From contig JBBJMP010000016.1 of assembly GCA_037718865.1 (NCBI GenBank), positions 62,001-126,000 of the forward strand: DNA of 64,000 nucleotides, in the 5' to 3' direction. The stretch comes from JADCRZ01 sp037718865. GTDB lineage: Bacteria > Bacteroidota > Bacteroidia > Chitinophagales > Chitinophagaceae. Positions 28,854-37,808 of the stretch are shown here, piece after piece (position 1 is the first letter of the stretch; each line of letters opens with the position of its first letter). The position numbers and the translations under genes were made by a program. The notes beneath the pieces are model-generated. The model had not been told where the DNA came from. It saw nothing but the letters and a program-made list of their open reading frames with translations, and did no database searches.

Positions 28854-29870
28854 TTATTTTAACTGAGACAAAATTAAACGCCGGGTAACAAGGATAGTTT
28901 TGTTCTTTGCCTTTCTGACAATGTTCCTGAAACTTCTTTTTGACTTTTCCAAATCCCGCTGATGTGACTCATAGATAAGCTGATAATAGCATTGGATTTT
29001 ACTAAAAACCTCATGGTTGTTATTAATCAGTTTTGATTGATATTCGTCTATGATGACTCGCAGCTGTTCAAAATCCTTGATCAGGTGCCGGTTCTGTTTG
29101 TAAGAAATAAGATACGGATCACTAAACTTATAATGGCTAAAATGAAAAAACTTTAGCTTTTCCGACCCATTTACATAATAGGTCCCATTTATTTTGTCTA
29201 TTTGCCTTTCATAAAGGTTCCAATTAGCCACATTATATCCTAAATGTTTCAGGACATGAACACCTTCAAAATAGATGGGTGCATAATTAACCCAGATTTG
29301 ATCAGTAAACATTCCATGCTGCGGATCTATATAGCAATATTTCATTAATCGGTCATGCCACCAGTCCAAAAATTTTTTGGACTCCAGGCTATACTTCACA
29401 GCAATAAATCCCAAGTTATAAAGTCCATAAATAGAAAGATGTATCTCCGAAGGGACCTTTCCATCATCAATTGGAGAACAACCATGTGGAGTGATGATAA
29501 TATTATAAGTTTCTTTTTCAAACAGGTCAACTATTTCCGGGAAAGAATCAAAAATCATCAAATCAGGATCAAGATAAAGTACATGATCGCTTTTGTAACG
29601 TTCGAATAAAAAGGTGAATATAGAAGGCTTGACCGCTGTATTCAATTCAATAATATTGTATTTCCAGGCTAACTCATCAATGTTATTTACGACATCCCTG
29701 ATAGCGACCACTTTCACATTAGGAATACCTTCATAGTTTATCTCTGAAAGAAATTTGTCAACAAGAAAGATGAAAAAACGATAACTGGTGTGTTTGTCCA
29801 GGAATGTTTCTGCAGCAATCCGGGCTTTTGCCAAATAATTATTGGAACAAATTGTAAAAGCTATGAGCAT
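28854..29870 (-). CDS. GT8-like glycosyltransferase (GT-A fold)
   Basis: 338 residues. The opening LIAFTICSNNYLAKARIAAETFL and the metal-binding motif VLYLDPDLMIFDSF (D-P-D near residue 100) are those of retaining, GT8-like sugar transferases that use nucleotide sugars. A second conserved stretch, GFIAVKYSLESKKFLDWW followed by MFTDQIWVNYAPIYF, matches the acceptor/donor loop of the same group. No membrane helix is seen, so it is cytosolic or peripheral. It lies 63 bases beyond the FkbM gene in the same direction and is presumably part of the surface-glycan operon. Confidence 0.8.
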   Translation of the reverse strand: MLIAFTICSNNYLAKARIAAETFLDKHTSYRFFIFLVDKFLSEINYEGIPNVKVVAIRDVVNNIDELAWKYNIIELNTAVKPSIFTFLFERYKSDHVLYLDPDLMIFDSFPEIVDLFEKETYNIIITPHGCSPIDDGKVPSEIHLSIYGLYNLGFIAVKYSLESKKFLDWWHDRLMKYCYIDPQHGMFTDQIWVNYAPIYFEGVHVLKHLGYNVANWNLYERQIDKINGTYYVNGSEKLKFFHFSHYKFSDPYLISYKQNRHLIKDFEQLRVIIDEYQSKLINNNHEVFSKIQCYYQLIYESHQRDLEKSKRSFRNIVRKAKNKTILVTRRLILSQLK

Positions 29871-29933
29871 GTTATAATAGTTGATACATAGGTTTACATT
29901 GTAATCTCAGGCATAATCATCACCAGGAAATAT

Positions 29934-30842
29934 CTACCTGAAACAAAAGATATTTAATTGCAAGTCGTAACGAACATCCTTATCTCTTATATAAGGATGA
30001 GAAAAAACATTCGAAGCTTCCTTTATATAATATCTAAAGCCATTATTACCTAACGCCTTCAATATTTCATCCAGCAGTTGAGGTTGATCGGGAAAGCTGT
30101 GGTACTCAATAAACATCTTGTCTACTTTGTATAGTTCATCAGCACAATCCATGATCACTTTATGTTCCGCGCCCTCAATATCGATTTTTAAAAAGTCGAT
30201 AGCTACATACTTCTTTAAAATATGCTTTAACCTTACTGCCTCAACTTGTTTTTCCTCAGTCTTGTGAGTGCCAAAATAGGTATTGTAGTTTCCTATCCAG
30301 GTTCCCGGTGGCGCATTAGCGTAATCATTGTCGTCCGGGCTAACTTCAGCATTTGCAACAGAGCCTCCAACAGACCCTTCACTTGAAAACACCACGCTGG
30401 AATTTGTATCCCAAACCGCCATATTATGTAAAGTGACCTGGTTGAAATTAAAGCACCTTAAATTTTCGAGCGCCATTTTGCAAATATCGTAATCGGCCTC
30501 GTAGGCTGTTATAATGGCGTGTGGAAATCTCAATTTGAAATAAATAACGCTCAACCCCCAGCTGGCTCCGCAATCTATGATAACAGGCTGCATCTTGTAC
30601 GTTTCAAATTTGTACACTTCATGGATAAATATTTCTTCAACACTCCGCAAAAACCAGTAAGGCGAACTAATTGTAAATGGTCGATTTAAAAATGTTGTTT
30701 TTGTATGTGATACATACCAGTGATCAAACTTCCTTAGTCGTAGGTATTCCTCCAGGGACAGTCCCAAAGCGTCTTTATTTTTCTCGTAGTAGAGCGTATC
30801 AGGCGGTATTTCAGGATTACCCTTGAAAAATCGGGAAAGCAT
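29934..30842 (-). CDS. FkbM-family SAM-dependent methyltransferase
   Basis: About 302 residues from the ATG at 30842 (MLSRFFKGN). Longer readings up to 30926 would overlap the ABC ATPase end by many codons, whereas this ATG lies 10 bases beyond that gene's end. The SAM-binding motif is VIIDCGASWGLSVIYFKL followed by ITAYEADYDICKMALENL. The FkbM signature FLKIDIEGAEHKVI comes later. FkbM enzymes O-methylate sugars in glycans and natural products, so this one probably decorates or caps the exported polysaccharide, a common role beside Wzm/Wzt exporters. Confidence in the family is high; the target hydroxyl is unknown. Confidence 0.88.
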   Translation of the reverse strand: MLSRFFKGNPEIPPDTLYYEKNKDALGLSLEEYLRLRKFDHWYVSHTKTTFLNRPFTISSPYWFLRSVEEIFIHEVYKFETYKMQPVIIDCGASWGLSVIYFKLRFPHAIITAYEADYDICKMALENLRCFNFNQVTLHNMAVWDTNSSVVFSSEGSVGGSVANAEVSPDDNDYANAPPGTWIGNYNTYFGTHKTEEKQVEAVRLKHILKKYVAIDFLKIDIEGAEHKVIMDCADELYKVDKMFIEYHSFPDQPQLLDEILKALGNNGFRYYIKEASNVFSHPYIRDKDVRYDLQLNIFCFR

Positions 30843-30852
30843 AAAATAATTT

Positions 30853-32115
30853 TTAGTGCAATTGAAGGGCATCGGAGTACTTCCAGTTAATTCTTCCGAA
30901 TACATTTCCATAATCATAGTCTCCATGAATCAGCAAATCGGATCCGTTGTCAATAATCTTAAAATTACATACATCTTCCGCAATATCTATTTGTTCCGTT
31001 CTTGGCTTGTGAATAAAAGCGTGGATGCTGTAAGAACCCCGCACTAAAAAATTAGATTCTATGACCAATTGAACCGTATCTGAGGTAATAATTTTAGATT
31101 CTGAAGAGAACAACCTGGTTTTATTACTATCCATTACCATAAAAAAAATGGAATAGTCGTGTTTGCTCCTGAAGATATTAAACGACAGTTCAAAATTGAA
31201 ATAAATTTCTTCGTCATGAAAAAACTGGTCCTTCAGCCGTTTATCGGAATCAGAAGGATATATTTTCCTGAACCATATCTTCTTTTCACTATTAACCGGC
31301 CCTTCAAATATCGGACTGGTATTAGTAAATTGTTCCATGTAAGATTTAATCACATTACTCGTTTTCTCATGAACCACCAGTTTACCGCGATCCAATAAGA
31401 TAGAAGAATTACAAAGTTGTTTTACCGCGCCTAGGTTGTGGCTGACAAATAGTATGGTTCGACCTTCCCTTTTGCTGACTTCATTCATTTTACCAAAACA
31501 TTTTTTTTGAAACTCCGCATCGCCTACTGCCAGCACTTCATCTAATATGAGTATTTCAGATTCCAAATGTGCAGCTACAGCAAATGCCAGGCGCACATAC
31601 ATACCAGAAGAGTATCGTTTCACCGGAGTATCTATGTATCGCTCAATACCTGCAAAATCAACAATATCATCAAACTTCAACTTAATCTCCTTTTTACGCA
31701 TACCCAGTATAGCTCCATTCAGAAAAACATTTTCCCGGCCACTTAATTCAGGATGAAAACCTGTTCCTACTTCCAGTAAACTTGCAATTCGCCCCTTAAC
31801 TTTGAACGACCCGCCAGTTGGGGCTGTAATAAGGCTAAGAATCTTTAACAACGTACTTTTACCTGCACCGTTACGTCCTATTATGCCAACAGCACTTCCC
31901 TGTTCAATTTCAAAACTAATATCTTTCAGAGACCATACGTACGCACTGCTACCTTTATGAGCGCGATCATTAATTTCGCCAATTTGCAAATATGGATCTT
32001 CTTTGCCCCGGATAGTATACCAGAACCTGTTTATATCATGAGCAAGAGAACCGGTACCTGTTTGGCCTAACCTGTATTGTTTTGAAATTCCATCAACCCT
32101 GATAGCTTTCACCAT
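30853..32115 (-). CDS. wzt: Polysaccharide ABC exporter ATPase, Wzt-type with C-terminal substrate domain
   Basis: 420 residues. The ATPase core has Walker A GRNGAGKST (80-88), signature YSSGM (168-172), Walker B ILILDE (188-193) and the H-loop His226 (SHN). The GxxGTGSLAHDINRFWY-type N-terminus is that of O-antigen/teichoic-acid exporters. Residues about 270-415 form an extra beta-rich domain, as in Wzt proteins where it recognises the modified, non-reducing end of the glycan. It pairs with the permease at 32183 (67 bases between). The following FkbM gene could provide the end-modification that such C-terminal domains read; that link is inference. Confidence 0.92.
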   Translation of the reverse strand: MVKAIRVDGISKQYRLGQTGTGSLAHDINRFWYTIRGKEDPYLQIGEINDRAHKGSSAYVWSLKDISFEIEQGSAVGIIGRNGAGKSTLLKILSLITAPTGGSFKVKGRIASLLEVGTGFHPELSGRENVFLNGAILGMRKKEIKLKFDDIVDFAGIERYIDTPVKRYSSGMYVRLAFAVAAHLESEILILDEVLAVGDAEFQKKCFGKMNEVSKREGRTILFVSHNLGAVKQLCNSSILLDRGKLVVHEKTSNVIKSYMEQFTNTSPIFEGPVNSEKKIWFRKIYPSDSDKRLKDQFFHDEEIYFNFELSFNIFRSKHDYSIFFMVMDSNKTRLFSSESKIITSDTVQLVIESNFLVRGSYSIHAFIHKPRTEQIDIAEDVCNFKIIDNGSDLLIHGDYDYGNVFGRINWKYSDALQLH

Positions 32116-32182
32116 ATTTTAATTAGTATTACAATTTTTTAGCAGATTGTCCCTGGGCGTCTTTCTACAATGGTCATTCTCT

Positions 32183-33058
32183 CTATACAGTATCGATAAA
32201 TGTTTTCCCAACCTTATTAAAAAATATCATTCCGATGATCAAAGTGACTATGGTAAATCCAATGCTATAAAACACACCATACATTTCAACTGTTCCCCTG
32301 TTAAGCAATACCAGGCGGAAGGATTCAATAATTGATGTAAGCGGATTTATATTAATAAAGAATCTATATCTATGATCGTCAACATAAGATAAAGGAAATA
32401 CAACCGGTGTAGCATACATGATAAGCTGGACCGCAAAGGCCAATAGCACACTAAAATCCCTGTATTTTGTGGTAATAGATGAAATAATTAAACCAAGGCC
32501 CAGCCCTAAGGCAGCCATTTGAACCAACAAGAGCGGCATAAGCAATAACCGGAACCCTATCTGGAGAGGATAGCCATTGAAGTGATAATAAATCATTACA
32601 ACAACCACCAGCAGGAACTGGAGGCCAAACTTGACCATGTTTGAGATGACCAGGGAGATGGGTAAAACTAACCTTGGAAAATAAACTTTTCCAAAAATGT
32701 AAGCATTATTTACAAAGGTGTTCGAAATAGTGACCAAACAATTTGAAAAATAATTCCACAAAGTTATTCCAGACAAATAAAAAACAACAGGGGCAATGCC
32801 ATCTGTTGGTAATTTTGCTATTTTATTAAACAACAACAAAAATACAAACGTCGTAAGCGCAGGTTGTACGAATTGCCATACAGGACCTAAAACAGTTTGT
32901 TTATATTGCGCTACAAAATCCCGCCATACAAATAACATAATCAAGTCGCGATAATTCCATACCTCATTTAAGTGCAGGTCAAAAAGATCGTTTTGTGCAT
33001 TTACTTCACGGTCCCATTTTTGTTCTTCGGCAGCATGTTCCAGGTGAATGTCATTCAT
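32183..33058 (-). CDS. wzm: Polysaccharide ABC exporter permease, Wzm-type
   Basis: 291 residues with the ABC-2 permease pattern: a cytosolic N-terminus, the amphipathic LNEVWNYRDLIMLFVWRDFVAQYKQTVLGP motif segment that precedes the first helix, and about six hydrophobic segments (for example TFVFLLLF, FGLQFLLVVVVMIYY, LLMPLLLVQMAALGLGLGLI, TIVTLIIGMIFF). It forms the channel for undecaprenyl-linked glycan together with the Wzt-type ATPase just downstream. It is the first gene of the reverse-strand glycan operon and is divergent from the glycosyltransferase at 33344. Confidence 0.9.
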   Translation of the reverse strand: MNDIHLEHAAEEQKWDREVNAQNDLFDLHLNEVWNYRDLIMLFVWRDFVAQYKQTVLGPVWQFVQPALTTFVFLLLFNKIAKLPTDGIAPVVFYLSGITLWNYFSNCLVTISNTFVNNAYIFGKVYFPRLVLPISLVISNMVKFGLQFLLVVVVMIYYHFNGYPLQIGFRLLLMPLLLVQMAALGLGLGLIISSITTKYRDFSVLLAFAVQLIMYATPVVFPLSYVDDHRYRFFININPLTSIIESFRLVLLNRGTVEMYGVFYSIGFTIVTLIIGMIFFNKVGKTFIDTV

Positions 33059-33343
33059 TTAATGTTATGAATTTGGATGCTTAATATTGTTCCCTTTCTC
33101 TACGGCAGTATGATAAGCTCCCATCAGACCTGTTCTAAATTGAGTCTTAGGACGTTAGACTAATTATAAGGATTTCGAATAACTCTGGATTGGTAGGATA
33201 TTGAAATCTTAGAACACAAGGAAAATTGCATCAATAATAAAAATCCGCCTAAATATATCTCATTTTGACGATTTTATTAATATTACGGTATTTTAGCTAC
33301 GTAAGTAGCAATTATTGTGTTGTAGCCTACAAGAATCCTGAAA

Positions 33344-34327
33344 ATGAATACAATAAAGGTACTTCCTATAGACGATCATAAAAGCGTTAGGCCTTTATGG
33401 TCTGTAGTAATACCTACCTACAATTGCTCAATTTACCTAAGAGAGACAATTCAAAGTGTATTGATTCAAGATAAAGGGGTTGAAAATATGGAAATTTGGG
33501 TTGTTGATGATTGCTCTACGGACAATCCACAAGCCATTGTGGAGGAGCTGGGAAAAGGAAGAATAGGGTTTTATCGCCAAAAGCAAAATGTAGGACAATT
33601 AAATAATTTTAGTACTTGCTTAAACCTCGCCAAAGGAAAAATCATCCATTTACTCCATGGCGACGATTTTGTGCATGATGGTTTTTATGAAAATTTATGG
33701 AAAGGCTTTATTTCTGACGATAGTGTTGGCGCTGCTTTTACCGCTCATAATATCGTAGATGAAAGTGGTAAGTTAGTCATAAGCTCAGATTTGCTTGCAG
33801 CCGAAGCCGGAGTAATAGAGAATTTTTTATCAATTATTACTTGTAAGCAAGTTATTCAAACGCCATCCATAGTCGTAAAAAGAGAAGTGTATGAGAAGTT
33901 AGGCGCTTTCAATAGAGACCTGCATTGGGTTGAAGACTGGGAAATGTGGATAAGGATCGCTTGTCATTATACATTTTATTATGAGCCTCTCGTTCTGGCT
34001 TCCTATCGGGTTCACAATAATTCAAGTTCAGAAGATAACATTAAAACCGGAAGGTTTATTAAAGATGTTCTTAATTGTATGGACGTTTACGCGGGCTATT
34101 TAAAAATGCCAAAAAAGAACAAGAAAAAAATGATCAATTCTGCGAAACAGCATTATCTAAATTTTGCGAGGCAACAAAGCAACAAAAGAGCATCGGTATT
34201 AATTCTTATCCGCAGTCTGGCACTTGTTTATAATTTCTCTTCTTTTTTTAGCATTATCATTCAAACCCCCAAAATATTAATTAATGCATCCCGAAATAAA
34301 ATAAAAAGTGTTTTTACAAAGGGTTAA
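33344..34327 (+). CDS. Glycosyltransferase family 2
   Basis: 327 residues. The GT2 core is clear: WSVVIPTYNCSIYLRETIQSV, WVVDDCSTDNPQ, then KGKIIHLLHGDDFV where H-G-D-D replaces the usual D-x-D neighbourhood, and HWVEDWEMWIRIACHY as the ED-type catalytic region. No membrane segment is evident apart from a mildly hydrophobic stretch near the C-terminus. It starts a forward-strand glycosyltransferase run of three genes that is conspicuously AT-rich. A GCTAC/GTAGC inverted repeat lies about 45 bases before its ATG. Confidence 0.88.
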   Translation: MNTIKVLPIDDHKSVRPLWSVVIPTYNCSIYLRETIQSVLIQDKGVENMEIWVVDDCSTDNPQAIVEELGKGRIGFYRQKQNVGQLNNFSTCLNLAKGKIIHLLHGDDFVHDGFYENLWKGFISDDSVGAAFTAHNIVDESGKLVISSDLLAAEAGVIENFLSIITCKQVIQTPSIVVKREVYEKLGAFNRDLHWVEDWEMWIRIACHYTFYYEPLVLASYRVHNNSSSEDNIKTGRFIKDVLNCMDVYAGYLKMPKKNKKKMINSAKQHYLNFARQQSNKRASVLILIRSLALVYNFSSFFSIIIQTPKILINASRNKIKSVFTKG

Positions 34328-34331
34328 AAAA

Positions 34332-35375
34332 ATGGAAGAAGGAATTAGTGTTATTATATGTTGTTTTAATAGTAGTTTAAGACTTGAGCCGACACTGGAA
34401 CACTTATATCTACAAAAAAAGATTTTAAGTTCTCAATGGGAAGTTATTGTTGTGGATAATGCATCAACAGATAACACTTCAGAAAAAGCAAGAGAAATAT
34501 GGAACTCGTTTACAGCAATCAAGCCAATTTTCCGGATAATTTTTGAAGGGAACGCAGGACTTTCATCCGCACGTAGCAGGGGGATACGGGAATCTACATT
34601 CAAACTGGTACTTTTTTGTGATGATGATAATTGGCTTGAAGAAAATTACCTATATAATGCGATGAATATTATGAACTTATCGGCTAGTATAGGTGCACTC
34701 GGCGGAATCGGTTTTCCCGTTTTCGAAAAAAAAGAGCCTCCCTATTTTTGGAAAAATCAATACCATGTATTAGCTGTAGGAAGCCAATGGCATAAAGAAG
34801 GAGACATTACTGAAGCACGGGGAGTCTTGTATGGAGCGGGGATGGTTTTAAACAAGGCAGCATATGATATCTTAATAGATAAATATCATTTCAAATTCCA
34901 GGTATCAGATAGAATTGGTAATGACTTAATCAGTAGCGGAGATCACGAATTGTGTTTAGCCTTGAAACGAATAGGATATAGAATATTTTATTCAGAAAGC
35001 TTGATTTTCAAACACTACATGCCTGAAAAGAGAACTCAAATAAATTATTATAAAAATCTCTTTCTTTCCTTTGGTAAATCCAATGCAATGCTATTTGTGT
35101 ATTTTGTTGACGAATCAAATATAAATAATATAAAAAATGACTATCGTTATATATGCATCCGATGTTGTAAAAATATCATTAAAACATGGATTATATTAAT
35201 ACTGACTGGTTATTATACCAGTTTCAATAAATATAAGTATATTAGCGAACTCCATTATATGTATAACAACCTTGGTATTTTAAAAAGGATGCTTATGCTA
35301 AAAAACTCTCATAAGAAACTTTTCAAAAGAAGCTTTTTATTTCATTTCAAAAATGAAAACTCCTGTTTGTCTTAA
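34332..35375 (+). CDS. Glycosyltransferase family 2
   Basis: 347 residues from the ATG at 34332, four bases after the previous stop; a GTG eight codons earlier would overlap the preceding gene and is less likely. GT2 motifs: ISVIICCFNSSLRLEPTL, VVDNASTDNTSE, the RSRGIRES stretch and LVLFCDDDNWLEENY with the metal-binding D-D-D. GAGMVLNKAAY and SGDHELCLALKRIGY follow as acceptor and catalytic-base regions. The basic, hydrophobic C-terminus may bind the membrane. Tightly coupled to its neighbours, so co-transcribed. Confidence 0.87.
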   Translation: MEEGISVIICCFNSSLRLEPTLEHLYLQKKILSSQWEVIVVDNASTDNTSEKAREIWNSFTAIKPIFRIIFEGNAGLSSARSRGIRESTFKLVLFCDDDNWLEENYLYNAMNIMNLSASIGALGGIGFPVFEKKEPPYFWKNQYHVLAVGSQWHKEGDITEARGVLYGAGMVLNKAAYDILIDKYHFKFQVSDRIGNDLISSGDHELCLALKRIGYRIFYSESLIFKHYMPEKRTQINYYKNLFLSFGKSNAMLFVYFVDESNINNIKNDYRYICIRCCKNIIKTWIILILTGYYTSFNKYKYISELHYMYNNLGILKRMLMLKNSHKKLFKRSFLFHFKNENSCLS

Positions 35376-35427
35376 AAATTTTATTTTTTTACAAATTGTT
35401 TGCTGTTCTGTTAAATTAATAATATAC

Positions 35428-36366
35428 ATGTTGGAAAAGTGGGATGCTCCTGAAGAAATTATTGTGTGTTTATATGACGGAAAATATCACTTTGGATTAG
35501 CGGCATTAGTGAATTCTTTGGTAAGGTCTAATTTCAAAGGTTTAATAAATACTGCTTACCGTGACGGTCTTCCTCCCTGGGTAACTCAACTTAAGCTTAT
35601 TGATAACAACGCGTATTATGTAACAAATGATATTATTATTCATTTCGAATTAGTTACAACTGATATACATTTCGCATTTTACAAGCCATATTTCATTAAA
35701 CAAACCGCTGTTAATTTCCCCCTAACAAATAAGATTTTTTATTTTGATGTTGATATTGTCATTGACGCTCCCTGGAGCTTTTTCTCTAATTGGTTAGAAG
35801 ACAAGGTATGCCTTTGTCTTGACGATTCATATGAATATGTACATAATAACCATCCTTGGAGAAAGGATTGGAAAAAATTAGCCAATATGGAAAAAACTTT
35901 TTTCAATCCTGAAACTGCGTATGTAAATAGTGGCTTTATTGGTATTATGAGGGAAAGTATTTATTTAATAGATAAATGGATAGAGCTAACCAACAAATTC
36001 AAAGAATTAGGAGGTAGTTTAGAGGTCATTTTTCAGGATGGGCATAACTCGTATAAAGGGGATCAGGATCTATTGAACGCTGCAATAACTGTTTCCCCTG
36101 AGATTAAACTAAGTTTGATTGGTAAGGAAGGGATGGGTTTTACACAACCCGCGTATCTGATGACACATGCCGTTTCTAAAATTAAACCCTGGAACAAAAA
36201 CTATTTAAGTTATTTAATTAAAAACGGTCATAAGCCTAGTTATTCTGAAAAGAACTTCTTTAATTATTGCAAGTACCCAATCAACGTGTTTTCAAAATTT
36301 CAATTTTTTCGTAAAAAATCCAACTTATTTATTGCATCATTTTTTGGTCGCTATATTGGTTATTAA
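35428..36366 (+). CDS. GT8-like glycosyltransferase
   Basis: About 312 residues from the ATG at 35428 (MLEKWDAPEEIIVCLYDG). An ATG at 35353 inside the end of the previous gene would add 25 atypical residues; I prefer the later start, but cannot exclude the first. It has a GT-A layout with a D-x-D site in IFYFDVDIVIDAPW and the loop NSGFIGIMRES, followed by FQDGHNSYKGDQDLLNAAI with the donor-site Asp. It ends the AT-rich forward-strand glycosyltransferase run. The exact family is less certain than for its neighbours. Confidence 0.7.
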   Translation: MLEKWDAPEEIIVCLYDGKYHFGLAALVNSLVRSNFKGLINTAYRDGLPPWVTQLKLIDNNAYYVTNDIIIHFELVTTDIHFAFYKPYFIKQTAVNFPLTNKIFYFDVDIVIDAPWSFFSNWLEDKVCLCLDDSYEYVHNNHPWRKDWKKLANMEKTFFNPETAYVNSGFIGIMRESIYLIDKWIELTNKFKELGGSLEVIFQDGHNSYKGDQDLLNAAITVSPEIKLSLIGKEGMGFTQPAYLMTHAVSKIKPWNKNYLSYLIKNGHKPSYSEKNFFNYCKYPINVFSKFQFFRKKSNLFIASFFGRYIGY

Positions 36367-36439
36367 AAATAACCCTCCTTTCTTAAGTATCTTAATGCGC
36401 CGAAATGCAATTCTCTGATCCGGTCAACCGCCTGTAAGG

Positions 36440-36457
36440 TTAAGTAGTTTTACTTAA
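36440..36457. promoter_or_regulatory. Palindrome upstream of dinB, distal
   Basis: TTAAGTA and TACTTAA arms (7 bp, perfect) around GTTT. TACTTAA recurs as a direct half-site at 36461-36467. It may be an operator of the dinB-dnaE cassette; no regulator is encoded next to it. Confidence 0.4.
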
Positions 36458-36490
36458 AAATACTTAATACTAATTATTTTGTCTTATCAA

Positions 36491-36507
36491 TACTAAAATA
36501 TTTAGTA
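36491..36507. promoter_or_regulatory. Palindrome upstream of dinB, proximal
   Basis: TACTAAAATATTTAGTA is a perfect 7-3-7 palindrome that ends 20 bases before the dinB start, where a repressor would block transcription or initiation. It shares the TACTWA half-site with the distal palindrome. Confidence 0.45.
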
Positions 36508-36527
36508 ACATTGCTGTACCTATATTT

Positions 36528-37727
36528 ATGATCTCTTCAATTCATCATCGCACCATTGCTCATTTCGACCTGGATGCGTTCTTTGTAAGCGTAGAATGCC
36601 GCAAAAATCCTTCGTTAGCGGGCAAGGCGCTGATTGTAGGTGGCGGCGAAAGAGGCGTAGTGGCCGCCTGCAGCTATGAAGCCAGGAAATTCGGGATACA
36701 TAGCGCTATGCCTATTAAACTGGCAAAACGGCTTTGTCCACAGGCCATGATCATCGGAGGGGATATGGAAAGTTATTCGAAATGCTCGGCAGACGTTACG
36801 GAGATCATCAGATCTAAAGTACCGGTTTATGAAAAAGCGAGCATAGACGAATTTTATATAGACCTGACGGGCATGGACAAATACTTCGGTTGTGCCCTTT
36901 TCACCGCTGAATTACGGAAACTGATCATCACTGAAACAGGCTTGCCCATATCTTACGGCCTTGCTTCCAATAAACTCATCAGCAAGGTGGCTACCGATGA
37001 AGTAAAACCCAACGGTCAAATAGAAATCGATTTCGGGCAGGAGAAGCCCTTCCTGGCGCCGCTCCCGGTAACCAAGCTGCCCATGGTCGGTAAACAGACC
37101 GGCGAATTGTTACGCCAGATGGGTGTGGAAACGATCAGAATATTATCGGAGATACCGGTGGAAATGCTGCAGAACCTCCTCGGAAAAAATGGCATCGAAC
37201 TTTGGCGCAGGGCTAACGGTATAGATGACACGCCGATTGTGCCATACAGCGAAGCAAAAAGCATAGGTACGGAAAATACCTTCAGTACAGATACCATCGA
37301 TGTAAATTTCCTGGCAAGCGAACTGGTACGCATGACCGAAAGGATTGGATTTGAACTGAGGCAGCAGAACAAACTTACCGGTTGTATTACGCTTAAAATG
37401 CGCTATTCAAATTTTGATACTGTAACGCGGCAGGTATGCATTCCCTACACCTCCGCCGACCATATCCTGCTGAAAACAGCCAAAGAATTATTTCATAGAT
37501 TATTTGAGCGGCGTTTACTGATCAGGCTGATCGGCATCCGGTTTAGTCACCTGGTGCCTGGCAATTACCAGATCCGGCTTTTTGAAGATACGGAGGAGAT
37601 GATCCGCCTTTATCAGTCGATCGACAGTATCAAGCGGCAATTCGGTGAGAGCCTGGTCATGAGGGCTACCGGGGTAACGCGGGAAGTTAAAAAGCAGCTT
37701 AAGCGCAGAGTAACTGCATTCCGCTAG
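36528..37727 (+). CDS. dinB: DNA polymerase IV (Y-family translesion polymerase)
   Basis: 399 residues. The catalytic acids are present: D14 and D16 region in AHFDLDAFFVSVE, and SIDEFYIDLTG with the Asp-Glu pair. The thumb helix-hairpin-helix (LPMVGKQTGELLRQMGVETI) and little-finger domain (IGTENTFSTD, CITLKMRYSNFDTVTRQ) follow. It performs error-prone bypass of DNA lesions. The acidic residues that ImuB proteins lack are kept, so it is expected to be an active polymerase. It lies 81 bases upstream of a DnaE-type polymerase; such pairs act together in damage-induced mutagenesis in many bacteria. Two palindromes sit directly upstream. Confidence 0.93.
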   Translation: MISSIHHRTIAHFDLDAFFVSVECRKNPSLAGKALIVGGGERGVVAACSYEARKFGIHSAMPIKLAKRLCPQAMIIGGDMESYSKCSADVTEIIRSKVPVYEKASIDEFYIDLTGMDKYFGCALFTAELRKLIITETGLPISYGLASNKLISKVATDEVKPNGQIEIDFGQEKPFLAPLPVTKLPMVGKQTGELLRQMGVETIRILSEIPVEMLQNLLGKNGIELWRRANGIDDTPIVPYSEAKSIGTENTFSTDTIDVNFLASELVRMTERIGFELRQQNKLTGCITLKMRYSNFDTVTRQVCIPYTSADHILLKTAKELFHRLFERRLLIRLIGIRFSHLVPGNYQIRLFEDTEEMIRLYQSIDSIKRQFGESLVMRATGVTREVKKQLKRRVTAFR

Positions 37728-37744
37728 GTGGGGCCGCACCGGCG

Positions 37745-37774
37745 GTGATTGGTGAAAACACCAACCACGGGCAG
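37745..37774. repeat. Dispersed hairpin element, copy 2 (inverted relative to copy 1)
   Basis: Arms GTGATTGGTG and CACCAACCAC around AAAA, followed by GGGCAG. The reverse complement matches copy 1 (26314-26343) at 29 of 30 positions by eye. It lies between dinB and the dnaE-like gene, 34 bases before the latter's ATG. Confidence 0.85.
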
Positions 37775-37808
37775 AGTATGTGAAACCTTAAACCCTAAAC
37801 CCAAAGCA

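Noticed and set aside
36421..36510. Known LexA box upstream of dinB
   Set aside because: None of the LexA consensus sequences I know matches; only palindromicity supports an operator, so I report it as unknown.
37749..37808. Longer N-terminus of the DnaE-like protein beginning at a TTG
   Set aside because: The extra 20 codons lie within the dispersed hairpin repeat and intergenic filler and show no family similarity; the ATG at 37809 starts the PHP-like domain.
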